Shown one piece after another: positions 15,362-23,453 of a stretch of DNA of 64,000 nucleotides. The notes under the pieces are model-generated. The model searched no databases. It saw only the letters and a list, made by a program, of their open reading frames with translations, and had not been told where the DNA came from. Each line of letters opens with the position of its first letter. Position 1 is the stretch's first letter. Source of the DNA: Actinoplanes missouriensis 431 (lineage in GTDB: Bacteria > Actinomycetota > Actinomycetes > Mycobacteriales > Micromonosporaceae); contig NC_017093.1 of the NCBI RefSeq assembly GCF_000284295.1, positions 558,001-622,000 on the forward strand, read 5' to 3'. The translations under genes were made by a program, and so were the position numbers.

Positions 15362-17176
15362 ATGGCGCGAACGGAGCGAAACGGTCAGGGCGGATCGCTT
15401 CGTATCGCCGGACGGTACCGGCTCGTCGAGAAGCTCGGCACCGGTGGGATGTCGGTGGTCTGGCGCGGCTACGACGAGACGCTCGGGCGCGACGTCGCGG
15501 TGAAGGTGCTGTCACCGCAGCTGGCCGAGGACCGTACCTTCCGGGACCGGCTGCGGCAGGAGGCGTTCGCCGCCGCCCGGCTCTGCCATCCGCACATCAC
15601 CGGCATCCACGATTTCGGTGAGGCGCGGTTCTCCGACGAGCTGACCGTCCCGTTCGTGGTGATGGAGCTGAACGACGGGGAGTCGGTCGCCGCGCGGATC
15701 GCCCGGCAGGGCTCGCTGCCCTGGCGGGAAGCCGTGATCATCGCGGTCGAGGTGGCGTCGGCGCTGGCAACCGCGCATGCCCGGGGCGTCGTGCACCGCG
15801 ACGTCACGCCGGCGAACGTGATGCTCACCGGTGCAGGCGCGAAGGTGGTCGACTTCGGGATCTCCGCGGTCGTCGGGCAGCGCGACGCCGCCCCGGACGG
15901 CAGCCTGCTGGGCACGCCCGCGTACCTGGCGCCGGAGCGGCTCGGCGGCGCGTCCGTCTCGCCGGCCACCGACGTGTACGCGCTCGGCCTGCTGCTCTAC
16001 CGCGCGCTCACCGGCCGGATGCCGTGGCCCGCCGAGAACACCGCCGAGGCGCTCCGGGCGCACCTCTACTCCGACCCGGAACCGCTGCCCGAGGTGCCCG
16101 GCATGCCCGCCACGGTGGCCGCCATGTGCCTGCGCTGCCTCGCCAAGGATCCGGCCGGCCGGCCCGGCGCGGCCGATGTGGCACGGGCTCTCGCCGCGGC
16201 GGTCGGGGTTCGCGCGATCATCCCGCCGCTGCGGAGCGACGAGCGTCCGACCGTCCCGGCCGCCCGGGCCGTCGTGCCGATGCCCGCGGGCGGTGAACAG
16301 CCGGCGGCCGGACGGTTCCGCGGACTGCCCCGCCGCGACCCGGCCCAGGTGGCGAAGCTGCGTCTGCGGGCCGGAATGCGGATCGGCGCGGCTCTGCGGC
16401 TGCGTCACGTGCGCCCGCTGGGCGGCGGGCTCTTCCTCGGCGGCCCGAGTTTCAGCGCCCCCTTCGGCCGGCTGCGGGACACCGCCGAACACCGGCGCAA
16501 CCGGATGTCCACGATCGCCGCGTTCGCCACGGTGCTGCTGCTCGGCTCGTCGGTCCTCAGCTGGTCGGCTCGCGAGGAGGCGGGCGAGAGTGGCACGACG
16601 CACACCGCGGCGGCGGGCGCGGCAGCCGGCAGCCTGAGCACCCCGCACGGGCGGTGCGCGGTGACCTACGAGGTGCGGCGCGACTCCGGCACCGATTTCG
16701 TGGCGCGGCTGACCGTGACGACGACCGCCGCGGCAAGCTCGCGCTGGCGGGTGGAGTTCCGTTACCCTGGCACGCAGCGACTGGCGTCGGCCTCCAAGGC
16801 GATCAGTCAGGAGGGCCGCCGCGTCGCGGTGAACGGCAGGGGACGAACGACATCGGTCCTGCTGCGCGGGGGGTACCGCGATCGGAACCCGCTGCCGTTG
16901 TCGTTCGCGGTGGACGGCCTGCCGTGCCGCGCGGAGGTACTGGGCAGCACCAGCCCCGGCGGCGTCAACAACAACTCGGTGCGGGCGGCGACCGGCGAGG
17001 AACCCCCGGCCAAGGCGGGCAAGCGCAAGCGGGTGCCGCCGCGCCGGGCCGGTGGGGTACGGGAGCCGGCCGTGCCGCAGACACCGCAGCGCCGGGATCC
17101 GGCGCCGGTCACGAAGCGCGGAGCCGGTTTCTCGCTGGCCATGCACTCCGGCCACCCGGTGAGGACGGGTCGATAG
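15362..17176 (+). CDS. Transmembrane serine/threonine protein kinase with CBM2-like ectodomain
   Basis: A 604-residue Pkn-type kinase. Kinase domain about 19-280: glycine loop LGTGGMS, ATP-binding Lys48, catalytic loop HRDVTPANV (Asp147), DFG at 164-166 and GTPAYLAPE. The catalytic-loop Lys normally found in HRDxKPxN is Thr149, an unusual change. A basic juxtamembrane region precedes one membrane segment (about 383-401). Outside lies a domain about 431-530 starting CAVTYEV and ending LPCRAEV, with the Cys pair and beta pattern of family 2 carbohydrate-binding modules. A Lys/Arg/Pro-rich tail follows. The kinase may sense wall or external polysaccharide; this is inferred from the ectodomain only. 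Confidence 0.88.
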   Translation: MARTERNGQGGSLRIAGRYRLVEKLGTGGMSVVWRGYDETLGRDVAVKVLSPQLAEDRTFRDRLRQEAFAAARLCHPHITGIHDFGEARFSDELTVPFVVMELNDGESVAARIARQGSLPWREAVIIAVEVASALATAHARGVVHRDVTPANVMLTGAGAKVVDFGISAVVGQRDAAPDGSLLGTPAYLAPERLGGASVSPATDVYALGLLLYRALTGRMPWPAENTAEALRAHLYSDPEPLPEVPGMPATVAAMCLRCLAKDPAGRPGAADVARALAAAVGVRAIIPPLRSDERPTVPAARAVVPMPAGGEQPAAGRFRGLPRRDPAQVAKLRLRAGMRIGAALRLRHVRPLGGGLFLGGPSFSAPFGRLRDTAEHRRNRMSTIAAFATVLLLGSSVLSWSAREEAGESGTTHTAAAGAAAGSLSTPHGRCAVTYEVRRDSGTDFVARLTVTTTAAASSRWRVEFRYPGTQRLASASKAISQEGRRVAVNGRGRTTSVLLRGGYRDRNPLPLSFAVDGLPCRAEVLGSTSPGGVNNNSVRAATGEEPPAKAGKRKRVPPRRAGGVREPAVPQTPQRRDPAPVTKRGAGFSLAMHSGHPVRTGR

Positions 17177-17179
17177 GCT
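17174..17179 (+). promoter_or_regulatory. -10 box of a leaderless gene
   Basis: TAGGCT ends 7 nt before the ATG at 17187 and overlaps the stop of the kinase gene, so the SDR gene can be transcribed on its own. Confidence 0.5.
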
Positions 17180-17186
17180 CGACGCC

Positions 17187-17912
17187 ATGACACGACTCGC
17201 AGTGGTCACCGGCGGCGGGACCGGCATCGGCAAGGCGACGGCGGGCATGCTCGCCGGTGAGGGCTACGACGTCATCATCGTCGGCCGGCGCGCCGAGGTG
17301 CTCGCCGACGCGGTGAAGTGGATCGGCCCGCAGGCGAGCGCGGTCACCGCCGACGTCGCGGACCCGGCCCAGGTGGCGCGGGTCGTCGAGGCGGTCGGTG
17401 ACCGGGACCTGGACGTGCTGGTGAACAACGCGGGGGCGTTCGTCGCGCACGACGAGAGCACCCTGGCGGGCGTCGCCGAGCGCTGGCGGGCCAACCTCGA
17501 CTCGAACGTGCTGAGCGCTGTCCTGATGACCACGGCGCTGCTGCCGAGGCTGCGCCGCCCCGGCGGCAAAATCATTCTGACCAGCTCGATCGCGGCTCAG
17601 CGTGGCGGCGGCGGGCCGTACTCCGCGGCCAAGGCCGCACTTCACGGGTACGGGTTGGATCTCGCCACCAGCCTCGGGCCGGAGGGGATCACCGCCAACG
17701 TGATCTCACCGGGATACATCACCGACAGCGAGTTCTTCGTCGGCCGGATGACCCCGGAGGGACATCAGGCCCGGATCGACGCCACCCTGGTCAAGCGGGC
17801 CGGTGTGCCGGGCGACATCGCCGAGACGGTGCGCTGGCTGGTCGGCCCGGGCGGCGGATTCGTCACCGGTCAGATCATCAACGTGAACGGCGGCTCGGTG
17901 CTGGGCCGCTAG
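17187..17912 (+). CDS. Short-chain dehydrogenase/reductase
   Basis: A 241-residue classical SDR with TGGGTGIG (about residues 9-16), NNAG, catalytic Ser in LTSSIAA and the pair YSAAK. The residues after strand 2 (GRRAE) favour NADP(H). The substrate is unknown. ATG start with TAGGCT 7 nt upstream, so probably leaderless despite lying only 10 nt after the kinase gene. Its stop codon overlaps by 4 nt the stop of the convergent DUF3052-like gene. Confidence 0.88.
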   Translation: MTRLAVVTGGGTGIGKATAGMLAGEGYDVIIVGRRAEVLADAVKWIGPQASAVTADVADPAQVARVVEAVGDRDLDVLVNNAGAFVAHDESTLAGVAERWRANLDSNVLSAVLMTTALLPRLRRPGGKIILTSSIAAQRGGGGPYSAAKAALHGYGLDLATSLGPEGITANVISPGYITDSEFFVGRMTPEGHQARIDATLVKRAGVPGDIAETVRWLVGPGGGFVTGQIINVNGGSVLGR

Positions 17913-18271
17913 CCGGGCTGGGTGACCTCGCACCGCAGCGCCGACCAGCGTTCGTCGATCACCACCTGGTCACAGGCGCGCATGTCGTAGTCCGCGACGA
18001 TCGGGGAGAGGTCCAGGGCGGGGGCGCCATCCTTCTGGTACGCGATCCAGAACGCACCCGGCTTACCCAGGTCCGCTCGATGTTCGGCCAGCTGCTCCCG
18101 CGCGCCCGCCGCGTCCTCCACGAAGAGCACGGCGGTGCCCGCGGTGGCGAGCACACCGGTCTCGCGGACGCCCTCGGGCATCGGGGTGAGCAGCGGGAGC
18201 CGGGACGGCTCGTTGAGCCAGACAGTCGAGTTCGACTTGATCAGCAGCTTCTCGGCGATCGTCGTGGTCAT
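17909..18271 (-). CDS. DUF3052-like protein
   Basis: A 120-residue cytoplasmic protein of unknown function. The C-terminal signature FWIAYQKD plus QVVIDERWSALRC matches the pattern I know for the DUF3052 family (W-x-Y-x-K, then QVAxDExWSALR), and the N-terminal LLIKSNSTVWLNEP fits too. No catalytic motif is evident. ATG start at 18271. The upstream region on its strand is the gene-poor, lower-GC interval 18272-19395. Confidence 0.7.
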   Translation of the reverse strand: MTTTIAEKLLIKSNSTVWLNEPSRLPLLTPMPEGVRETGVLATAGTAVLFVEDAAGAREQLAEHRADLGKPGAFWIAYQKDGAPALDLSPIVADYDMRACDQVVIDERWSALRCEVTQPG

Positions 18272-19395
18272 GCGTCGAGACTTTCACCCCGGCCGCCGGA
18301 CATCCGCCACTTTCGGCGAAGCCCGTCCCCGGCCGGGCGACCGCCTGAAGATCGACACGCCGCGGAATCTCTGACGAAAATCTGCGCAACTCAATACGCG
18401 AAGCCACTACGCCCATCACGCACGGTGAGTAGGGCATGTCTGAATTGTCGGTTAATGGGTAAATGCCCGATCGTCCCGCCCGACCATGATCGAGACGTTC
18501 GACATTCGAATCGGCGGCCGATGAGAAATCCTGCCGACAATGGCTCTCCGGGCAGAGATGTCATAAACAACGCGTTGTACGCCGTCGCCATCACCATTCG
18601 GATCGCCGGATCGCAATGGAAAAGGAAAAGGAATGCTCACAGTGAGTCTTTCTTCCTCCTTTGCTCCGGTGGCCCGGCATCCTCCGGAGAGACTGATCGA
18701 CGGCACGATCGGATGATTCGGGTGATCTAATTGACTGACCTGGTTCCGGTCGCTGTGTAGATCAATTCCGATAGTCATTGTCGACGGCCCGAAACCGTAC
18801 GATCATAATGTTTGGAAAGGTGCTGCTGAGGCCCTGCGATCCGGGTCGGGCGGTGGTGGGCCGGAGTGGCCCGCGGGTGTGGATCCCGGTTCCCGGAGAA
18901 GTCTTATCTCTCGCTTAACAGTGGGAACGATCTCGGTGCTCGCGGGCGGTGGCGGGTATGGTGGCGGGCGTGGGCGACGAAAGTGGTCCCGCCCGATGTT
19001 GTGTTCGGTTGGTCCCGGGCCGCTTCGGCTGAGCAATATCAGGAAGCGGCTATGGTGGCGATCTTCCTGGACGGTTGAGGGGCCGGTGCGCGATCAAGCG
19101 TGCACCGGCCCCTCAATCCATTTCCGGCCACCCGATCCATAGAGGTTCGTAAGATCTACTGGCCTGCCCGCCCGGCCGTCGCGTGCAACTTTCACGTTTC
19201 GCGGACGCAAGTGATCATTCGGTCCGCGCCGAATTCCGGGTTGGTGCACCGGCGCGGGTGAGTGCAGAATGTGTATCCAGCGGTGCGGACTTGTCCACCA
19301 TCAAGCCCGATATCGCATTCTGATCTTCGGCTCGGGACCACCCAAATGCTCGAGACCTCCATGCTCGAGGCCAGCACAATGAAGGGGTGCCAGAA
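18272..19395. other. Gene-poor lower-GC interval
   Basis: About 1.1 kb without a gene I can support. By hand count 18361-18780 is about 55% GC, well below the flanking genes, while 18830-19030 is GC-rich again. Several short ORFs exist on both strands, but none has normal codon bias with a well-placed ribosome binding site. The best on the minus strand, ending at 18452, begins with a GTG about 14 nt from AGGAGG. A strong inverted repeat lies at 19075-19116. The interval could hold promoters, a small RNA or remnants of a transferred segment. Confidence 0.5.
19075..19116 (+). terminator. Strong hairpin, probable terminator or small-RNA end
   Basis: TTGAGGGGCCGGTGC (19075-19089) is perfectly complementary to 19102-19116, giving a 15-bp stem with a 12-nt loop followed by TCCATTT. 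No gene that it would terminate is recognised upstream on either strand, so it may end an unannotated transcript. Confidence 0.55.
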
Positions 19396-19470
19396 ATGTC
19401 GCCGTCCGCAAGCAATAGCATTCCGGAGGAGAACTGTCCGGTCACTGTCGGTGATCGGAGCGTCCGATGA
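19396..19470 (+). CDS. Possible small ORF coupled to the HTH gene
   Basis: A 24-codon ORF (ATG at 19396) encoding a peptide beginning MSPSASNSIPEENC. Its TGA overlaps the ATG of the downstream regulator (ATGA at 19467-19470). AAGGGG lies about 9 nt before its ATG. The overlap suggests translational coupling, since the regulator's own ATG has only a weak upstream GGAG. No similarity is recognised, and the ORF could be fortuitous. Confidence 0.35.
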   Translation: MSPSASNSIPEENCPVTVGDRSVR

Positions 19471-20228
19471 CTCGGTACCGTGACGACGCCGACGACGTGG
19501 GCAAGCAATTCCACTACACGCCCGCGCCACGCCGCGGGGATCCCTACGCCGCCGGCCGTCACCGGGAGTCCGAGCCGGCGCCGAGCAACCGGGCCGGCGC
19601 GACGATCGGCGCCGCCAACCTGGTCCACGACCGGGAGTTCGCCCGGATGCGGGCTCGGTTCATCGACGGCACGAGCGCCTGGACCGAACTCGTCGACCGG
19701 CTCAACATCGCCCACCTGAGCAGCGGCAAGCCGTCGCTGGCCGTGCTCGCGGCGCGGGTGCGGTACAGCAAGGCCACGCTCAGCAAGGTGCTCGGCGGCA
19801 AGATGATGCCCTCCTGGAAACTCGTCGAGCTGCTCGGTGAGGCGCTGCACGTCCCGTCCGAGGTGGTCGTGAACGAGTGGTTCCGGCTCTGGACCGCCGC
19901 CGAGATGCACCGGGCCAAGCGGTGGGGCGCGATCCGGGGCACGGCCAAGGTCCCGGCCCCTGGCGGGCGGGCCGAGCCGCAGGACACGATCGACACCGTG
20001 ACCGGGACGGCGTCCAGCCCGGCCGCCGCGATCGAGGACCCGGACGGCTACACCTGCCTGCGCTGCGGCAGCTGGGTGGTGGACACCACGGTCCACACCG
20101 ACTGGCACATGCGCATGGAGCCGGCCGAGCCGGAGCCGCCGGCCGAGCCGATCACCGGTGCGGCCATCGCGGAGCGGGAGATCCGCTTGCTGCGCGCGGC
20201 GCTCGGCCAGGACGACACCCAGGCCTGA
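19467..20228 (+). CDS. HTH regulator with C-terminal zinc finger
   Basis: A 253-residue probable DNA-binding protein. Residues about 88-130 (VLAARVRYSKATLSKVLGG onward) resemble an XRE/lambda-repressor-type helix-turn-helix, and this arrangement is common in actinobacterial regulators of unknown target. The N-terminal 50 residues are disordered. Residues 197-214 form CLRC...VHTDWH (C-x2-C-x9-H-x3-H), a compact zinc finger also seen at the end of other actinomycete proteins. The start ATG overlaps the stop of a possible small ORF. Downstream lie 31-bp tandem repeats and then the RecQ-like helicase gene on the same strand, which may be cotranscribed. Confidence 0.75.
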   Translation: MTRYRDDADDVGKQFHYTPAPRRGDPYAAGRHRESEPAPSNRAGATIGAANLVHDREFARMRARFIDGTSAWTELVDRLNIAHLSSGKPSLAVLAARVRYSKATLSKVLGGKMMPSWKLVELLGEALHVPSEVVVNEWFRLWTAAEMHRAKRWGAIRGTAKVPAPGGRAEPQDTIDTVTGTASSPAAAIEDPDGYTCLRCGSWVVDTTVHTDWHMRMEPAEPEPPAEPITGAAIAEREIRLLRAALGQDDTQA

Positions 20229-20255
20229 CCAGCACCCGGGCGTGCGGCCGCGCCC

Positions 20256-20346
20256 GCACGCCCGGCGCGGCTGGAACGCTCGGCTCGCACGCCCGGCGCG
20301 GCTGGAACGCTCGGCTCGCACGCCCGGCGTGGCCGGAACGCTCGGC
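20256..20346 (+). repeat. 31-bp tandem repeat, about 2.9 copies
   Basis: Units begin at 20256, 20287 and 20318 with GCACGCCCGG. Copies 1 and 2 are identical over 31 bp; copy 3 has two changes and is cut short. The array begins 28 nt after the stop codon of the HTH gene. It shows no spacers, so it is not a CRISPR. Confidence 0.9.
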
Positions 20347-20464
20347 CCCGCTCGGCGGGGGCCGCTGGAGCGCGTTGGGGCAAGTCCCTCCTCCGGACCT
20401 GTGGACAACCGCCCGGCCTGTGGATGACTCCGGCCGCACCGCGCCGGGCTGATAGACATGCCGG

Positions 20465-22597
20465 GTGACTGACACGACGCAGGACCGAGCCGCCGTCCGT
20501 GAGCGCGCCGAAGCCGTGTTGCGCCGCCTGGCCGGAGAGCACGCGGTCCTCCGGGAGGACCAGTGGCGCGCCATCGAGGCGCTCACCGTCGACCGCCGGC
20601 GGGTGCTCTGCGTGCAGCGCACCGGCTGGGGCAAGTCGGCGGTCTACTTCGTGGCGACCGCCCTGCTGCGCGCGGACGCCCGGACCGGCCCCACGGTGAT
20701 CGTCTCGCCGCTGCTGGCGCTGATGCGCAACCAGGTCGAGGCCGCTGCCCGGGCCGGCATCCGGGCGCGGACCATCAACTCGGCGAACCTGGACGAGTGG
20801 TCGCTGATCGAGGCCGAGGTGCGGGCCGGCGAGGTGGACGTGCTGCTGATCAGCCCGGAGCGCCTCAACAACCCGGACTTCCGGGACAATGTTCTCCCCG
20901 GCCTCGCGTCGAGCACCGGTCTGCTCGTGGTCGACGAGGCGCACTGCGTCTCCGACTGGGGACACGATTTCCGCCCCGACTACCGGCGGCTGCGGACGTT
21001 CCTGGCCGGGCTGCCCTCGCACACCCCGGTGCTCGCCACCACGGCGACCGCCAACGCGCGGGTCACCGCGGATGTCGCCGACCAGCTCGGCGAGGGCGAG
21101 ACGCTGGTGCTGCGCGGCCCGCTGGACCGGGACTCGCTGCGCCTCGCCGTGCTGCGCCTGGACGACCCGGCGCACCGGCTGGCCTGGCTCGCCGATCATC
21201 TGGACCGGCTGCCGGGTTCCGGGATCGTCTACACGCTGACGGTCGCGGCGGCCACCGAGACCGCCGAGTTCCTCCGGTCACGCGGGTTCGCGGTGGCGTC
21301 GTACACCGGGCAGGTCGAGGACACCGAGCGCCGCGCCGCCGAGCAGGACCTGCTGGACAACAAGATCAAGGCGCTGGTCGCGACGTCCGCGCTGGGGATG
21401 GGCTTCGACAAGCCGGACCTGGGTTTCGTGGTGCACCTGGGCGCGCCGCCGTCGCCGATCGCCTACTACCAGCAGGTGGGCCGGGCCGGCCGGGCCGTCG
21501 AGCACGCCGAGGTGGTGCTGCTGCCGGGGCGTGAGGACGCCGCCATCTGGCGGTACTTCGCGTCGCTCGCCTTCCCGCCGGAGGACCAGGTGCGGTCGGT
21601 GCTGGCGCAGCTCTCCGCGGACCGGCCGCTCTCCACGCAGGCTCTGGAGCCCCTCGTCGACCTGCGCCGCACCCGTCTGGAGCTGATGCTCAAGGTCCTC
21701 GACGTGGACGGCGCGGTCCGTCGTACCCGCGGTGGGTGGCTCGCCACCGGCGAACCCTGGACCTATGACACCGTGCGACTGCGGCGGGTCGCCGAGGCGC
21801 GGGCCACAGAGCAACAAACCATGATCGGGTACGCGGACACGTCCGACTGCCGGATGGAGTTCCTCAGGCGCTGTCTGGACGACCCGGAAGCCGTACCGTG
21901 CGGGCGCTGCGACAACTGTGCCGGCCCTCTCTTCGACGCCGAGATCTCGTCGGCGTCGCTGGCCGCGGCGGACGCGTTCCTGGGCCGCCCCGGCGTGGTG
22001 ATCGCGCCGAAGAAGATGTGGCCCACCGGTCTGGCCGCCGTCGGTGTCAGCCTGAAAGGCAAGATCCCGCCGTCCGAGCAGATCGAGCCGGGCCGGTCCG
22101 TCGGCCGTCTCTCCGATCTTGGCTGGGGCGGCCGGCTGCGCTCGGTGGTGAGCCCGGAGTCCGCGGACGCCTCGATCCCGGACGATCTGGCCGCCGCGGT
22201 GGTCGAGGTGCTCAAGTCCTGGGCGCACGGCGAGGACGCCTGGCAGCAGCGCCCGGCGGCCGTCGTGGCGGTCGGCTCACAGCGTCGTCCACAACTTGTC
22301 CACAGCCTCGCCGAGCACATCGCGAGGGTCGGGCGGCTGCCCCTTCTCGGTGCTCTGACCTCGGACGCGGCGGGGGAAACCACGGCGCGGGGCAACAGCG
22401 CCCAGAGGGTACGGGCATTGCACGACGCCTTCACCGTCCCGGCTGACGTGTCCGCCGCCCTGGCCGGGGTGACCGGTCCGATCCTCCTCGTCGACGACCT
22501 GGTCGACTCCGGCTGGACGATGACGCTGGCCGGGCGGGCGTTACGCCGGGCCGGCGCCGACGCCGTCCTCCCGCTGTCCCTGGCCGTCGCGGGCTGA
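20465..22597 (+). CDS. RecQ-like DNA helicase fused to a phosphoribosyltransferase-like domain
   Basis: A 710-residue SF2 helicase. Motif I is TGWGKS (about 53-58), motif II DEAH (157-160) within VVDEAHCVSDWGHDFRPDY, with the late motif YYQQVGRAGR. The zinc-binding RQC cysteines are in CRMEFLRRC...PCGRCDNC (about 463-487). Residues about 560-710 lack an HRDC domain. Instead they end in ILLVDDLVDSGWTMTLAG, the PRPP-binding loop of type I phosphoribosyltransferases, preceded by ALTSDAAGE. RecQ enzymes unwind DNA 3' to 5' in repair; the role of the C-terminal domain is unknown. GTG start; a near -10 box TAGACA lies 6 nt upstream. Confidence 0.88.
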   Translation: MTDTTQDRAAVRERAEAVLRRLAGEHAVLREDQWRAIEALTVDRRRVLCVQRTGWGKSAVYFVATALLRADARTGPTVIVSPLLALMRNQVEAAARAGIRARTINSANLDEWSLIEAEVRAGEVDVLLISPERLNNPDFRDNVLPGLASSTGLLVVDEAHCVSDWGHDFRPDYRRLRTFLAGLPSHTPVLATTATANARVTADVADQLGEGETLVLRGPLDRDSLRLAVLRLDDPAHRLAWLADHLDRLPGSGIVYTLTVAAATETAEFLRSRGFAVASYTGQVEDTERRAAEQDLLDNKIKALVATSALGMGFDKPDLGFVVHLGAPPSPIAYYQQVGRAGRAVEHAEVVLLPGREDAAIWRYFASLAFPPEDQVRSVLAQLSADRPLSTQALEPLVDLRRTRLELMLKVLDVDGAVRRTRGGWLATGEPWTYDTVRLRRVAEARATEQQTMIGYADTSDCRMEFLRRCLDDPEAVPCGRCDNCAGPLFDAEISSASLAAADAFLGRPGVVIAPKKMWPTGLAAVGVSLKGKIPPSEQIEPGRSVGRLSDLGWGGRLRSVVSPESADASIPDDLAAAVVEVLKSWAHGEDAWQQRPAAVVAVGSQRRPQLVHSLAEHIARVGRLPLLGALTSDAAGETTARGNSAQRVRALHDAFTVPADVSAALAGVTGPILLVDDLVDSGWTMTLAGRALRRAGADAVLPLSLAVAG

Positions 22598-23059
22598 GAG
22601 GTCGGCCAGGTGACCGAGGATCGCGTTGCGGGTGGGGCGGCGGTCGATCTCCATGAAGCGGTGGGCGCCGGCGAGCTGTTCGAAGCCCGACCGGCGGTAC
22701 ACCTCGTGGGCGTCCCGGGTGGCGAGCAGGAACCGCAGGATGCCCCGCTCGGCGAGGCTCTCCAGGATGCTGTCGACCAGCCAGGTGCCGAGCCCGTGAC
22801 CGCGGTGGGCCGGGTTGATGAAGACGTCGCAGATCCAGGCGAACGTGGCGCCGTCGGTCACCGCCCGGGCGAACCCGACCTGCTCGTCCCCCAGGAGGAT
22901 CGAGTACGGCAGCGAGCCCTCGATCGAGCGGGCGACGATGTCGCGTTCCCGTCCGGCGGCCCAGTACGACTCCTCGGAGAGCCACCGGTGCACCCGGTCC
23001 AGGTCGACGCGTTCCCGGTCCTCGGTGAGGACGTACTGCCCGTGCTTGCGATCGGTCAC
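22541..23059 (-). CDS. GNAT-family N-acetyltransferase
   Basis: A 172-residue acetyltransferase. It shows the GNAT acetyl-CoA loop in FINPAHRGHGLGTWLVDSIL (R-G-x-G-L/x pattern) and the later VYRRSGFEQL motif. The N-terminal block WLSEESYWAAGR is typical of small bacterial GNATs that acetylate amino groups of small molecules or proteins; the substrate is unknown. The GTG at 23059 (VTDRKHGQYVL) is preferred by family length; an ATG at 23077 is possible and neither has a strong ribosome binding site. The 3' end overlaps the convergent RecQ gene by 57 nt. Confidence 0.85.
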   Translation of the reverse strand: MTDRKHGQYVLTEDRERVDLDRVHRWLSEESYWAAGRERDIVARSIEGSLPYSILLGDEQVGFARAVTDGATFAWICDVFINPAHRGHGLGTWLVDSILESLAERGILRFLLATRDAHEVYRRSGFEQLAGAHRFMEIDRRPTRNAILGHLADLSARDGQGQREDGVGAGPA

Positions 23060-23178
23060 GGGCGGCAATCTACCCATCCGCCGGAATTCGCGGCCTGCGG
23101 ATTCCTGATCGCTGGGAACCCCGGGCGGACCGGCCGCGACCAATTCACAGCGGCCCTCATCCCGGCGGCCGGAGAGAG

Positions 23179-23198
23179 ATACGGGTGGGGGGTATAGT
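23179..23198 (+). promoter_or_regulatory. Possible copper-responsive operator and -10 box
   Basis: ATACGGGTGGGGGGTAT (23179-23195) is a G-tract flanked by ATAC/GTAT, resembling CsoR-type operators, and overlaps TATAGT (23193-23198), a good -10 box 42 nt before the copper chaperone start. The assignment to CsoR rests on gene content and motif resemblance only. Confidence 0.45.
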
Positions 23199-23240
23199 CG
23201 GTATGTCCGTTGGGACGCGAGTCCAAGGAGGGGTTCGACC

Positions 23241-23453
23241 ATGGCGGTGACCAGCACCTACCAGGTGACGGGCATGACCTGCGCGCACTGCGTCCAGGCC
23301 GTGACCAAGGAGATCTCGGCGCTGTCCGGGGTCGCCGGCGTCCAGGTCGACCTGACCTCCGGCGCGGTGACCGTGACCAGCGACACGCCGCTCTCCGACG
23401 ACGCCGTTCGTGAGGCGGTCGACGAGGCCGGCTACGAGCTCGCGGATGCCTGA
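23241..23453 (+). CDS. copZ: Heavy-metal-associated (HMA) copper chaperone
   Basis: A 70-residue ferredoxin-like HMA protein with the metal-binding GMTCAHC motif (residues 11-17) and the usual C-terminal VREAVDEAGYEL. CopZ-type chaperones carry Cu(I) to a P-type ATPase, but no such ATPase is present here. The ATG is preceded by AAGGAGGGG at a good distance. The next gene overlaps its end by 8 nt. Regulation by copper is suggested by a CsoR-like site upstream. Confidence 0.9.
   Translation: MAVTSTYQVTGMTCAHCVQAVTKEISALSGVAGVQVDLTSGAVTVTSDTPLSDDAVREAVDEAGYELADA

Noticed and set aside
18452..18778. Minus-strand ORF in the lower-GC interval
   Set aside because: No actinomycete-like third-position bias and the candidate GTG is about 14 nt from its AGGAGG; kept only as part of the intergenic description.
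19049..19078. Tiny ORF (MVAIFLDG) just before the hairpin at 19075
   Set aside because: Has an AGGAAG site and a hairpin after it, but no downstream biosynthetic gene or repeated regulatory codons to support an attenuator.
23221..23245. GGTTCGA-like segment as part of a tRNA
   Set aside because: No cloverleaf stems around it; it is the ribosome binding region of the copper chaperone gene. No tRNA was found elsewhere in the window.
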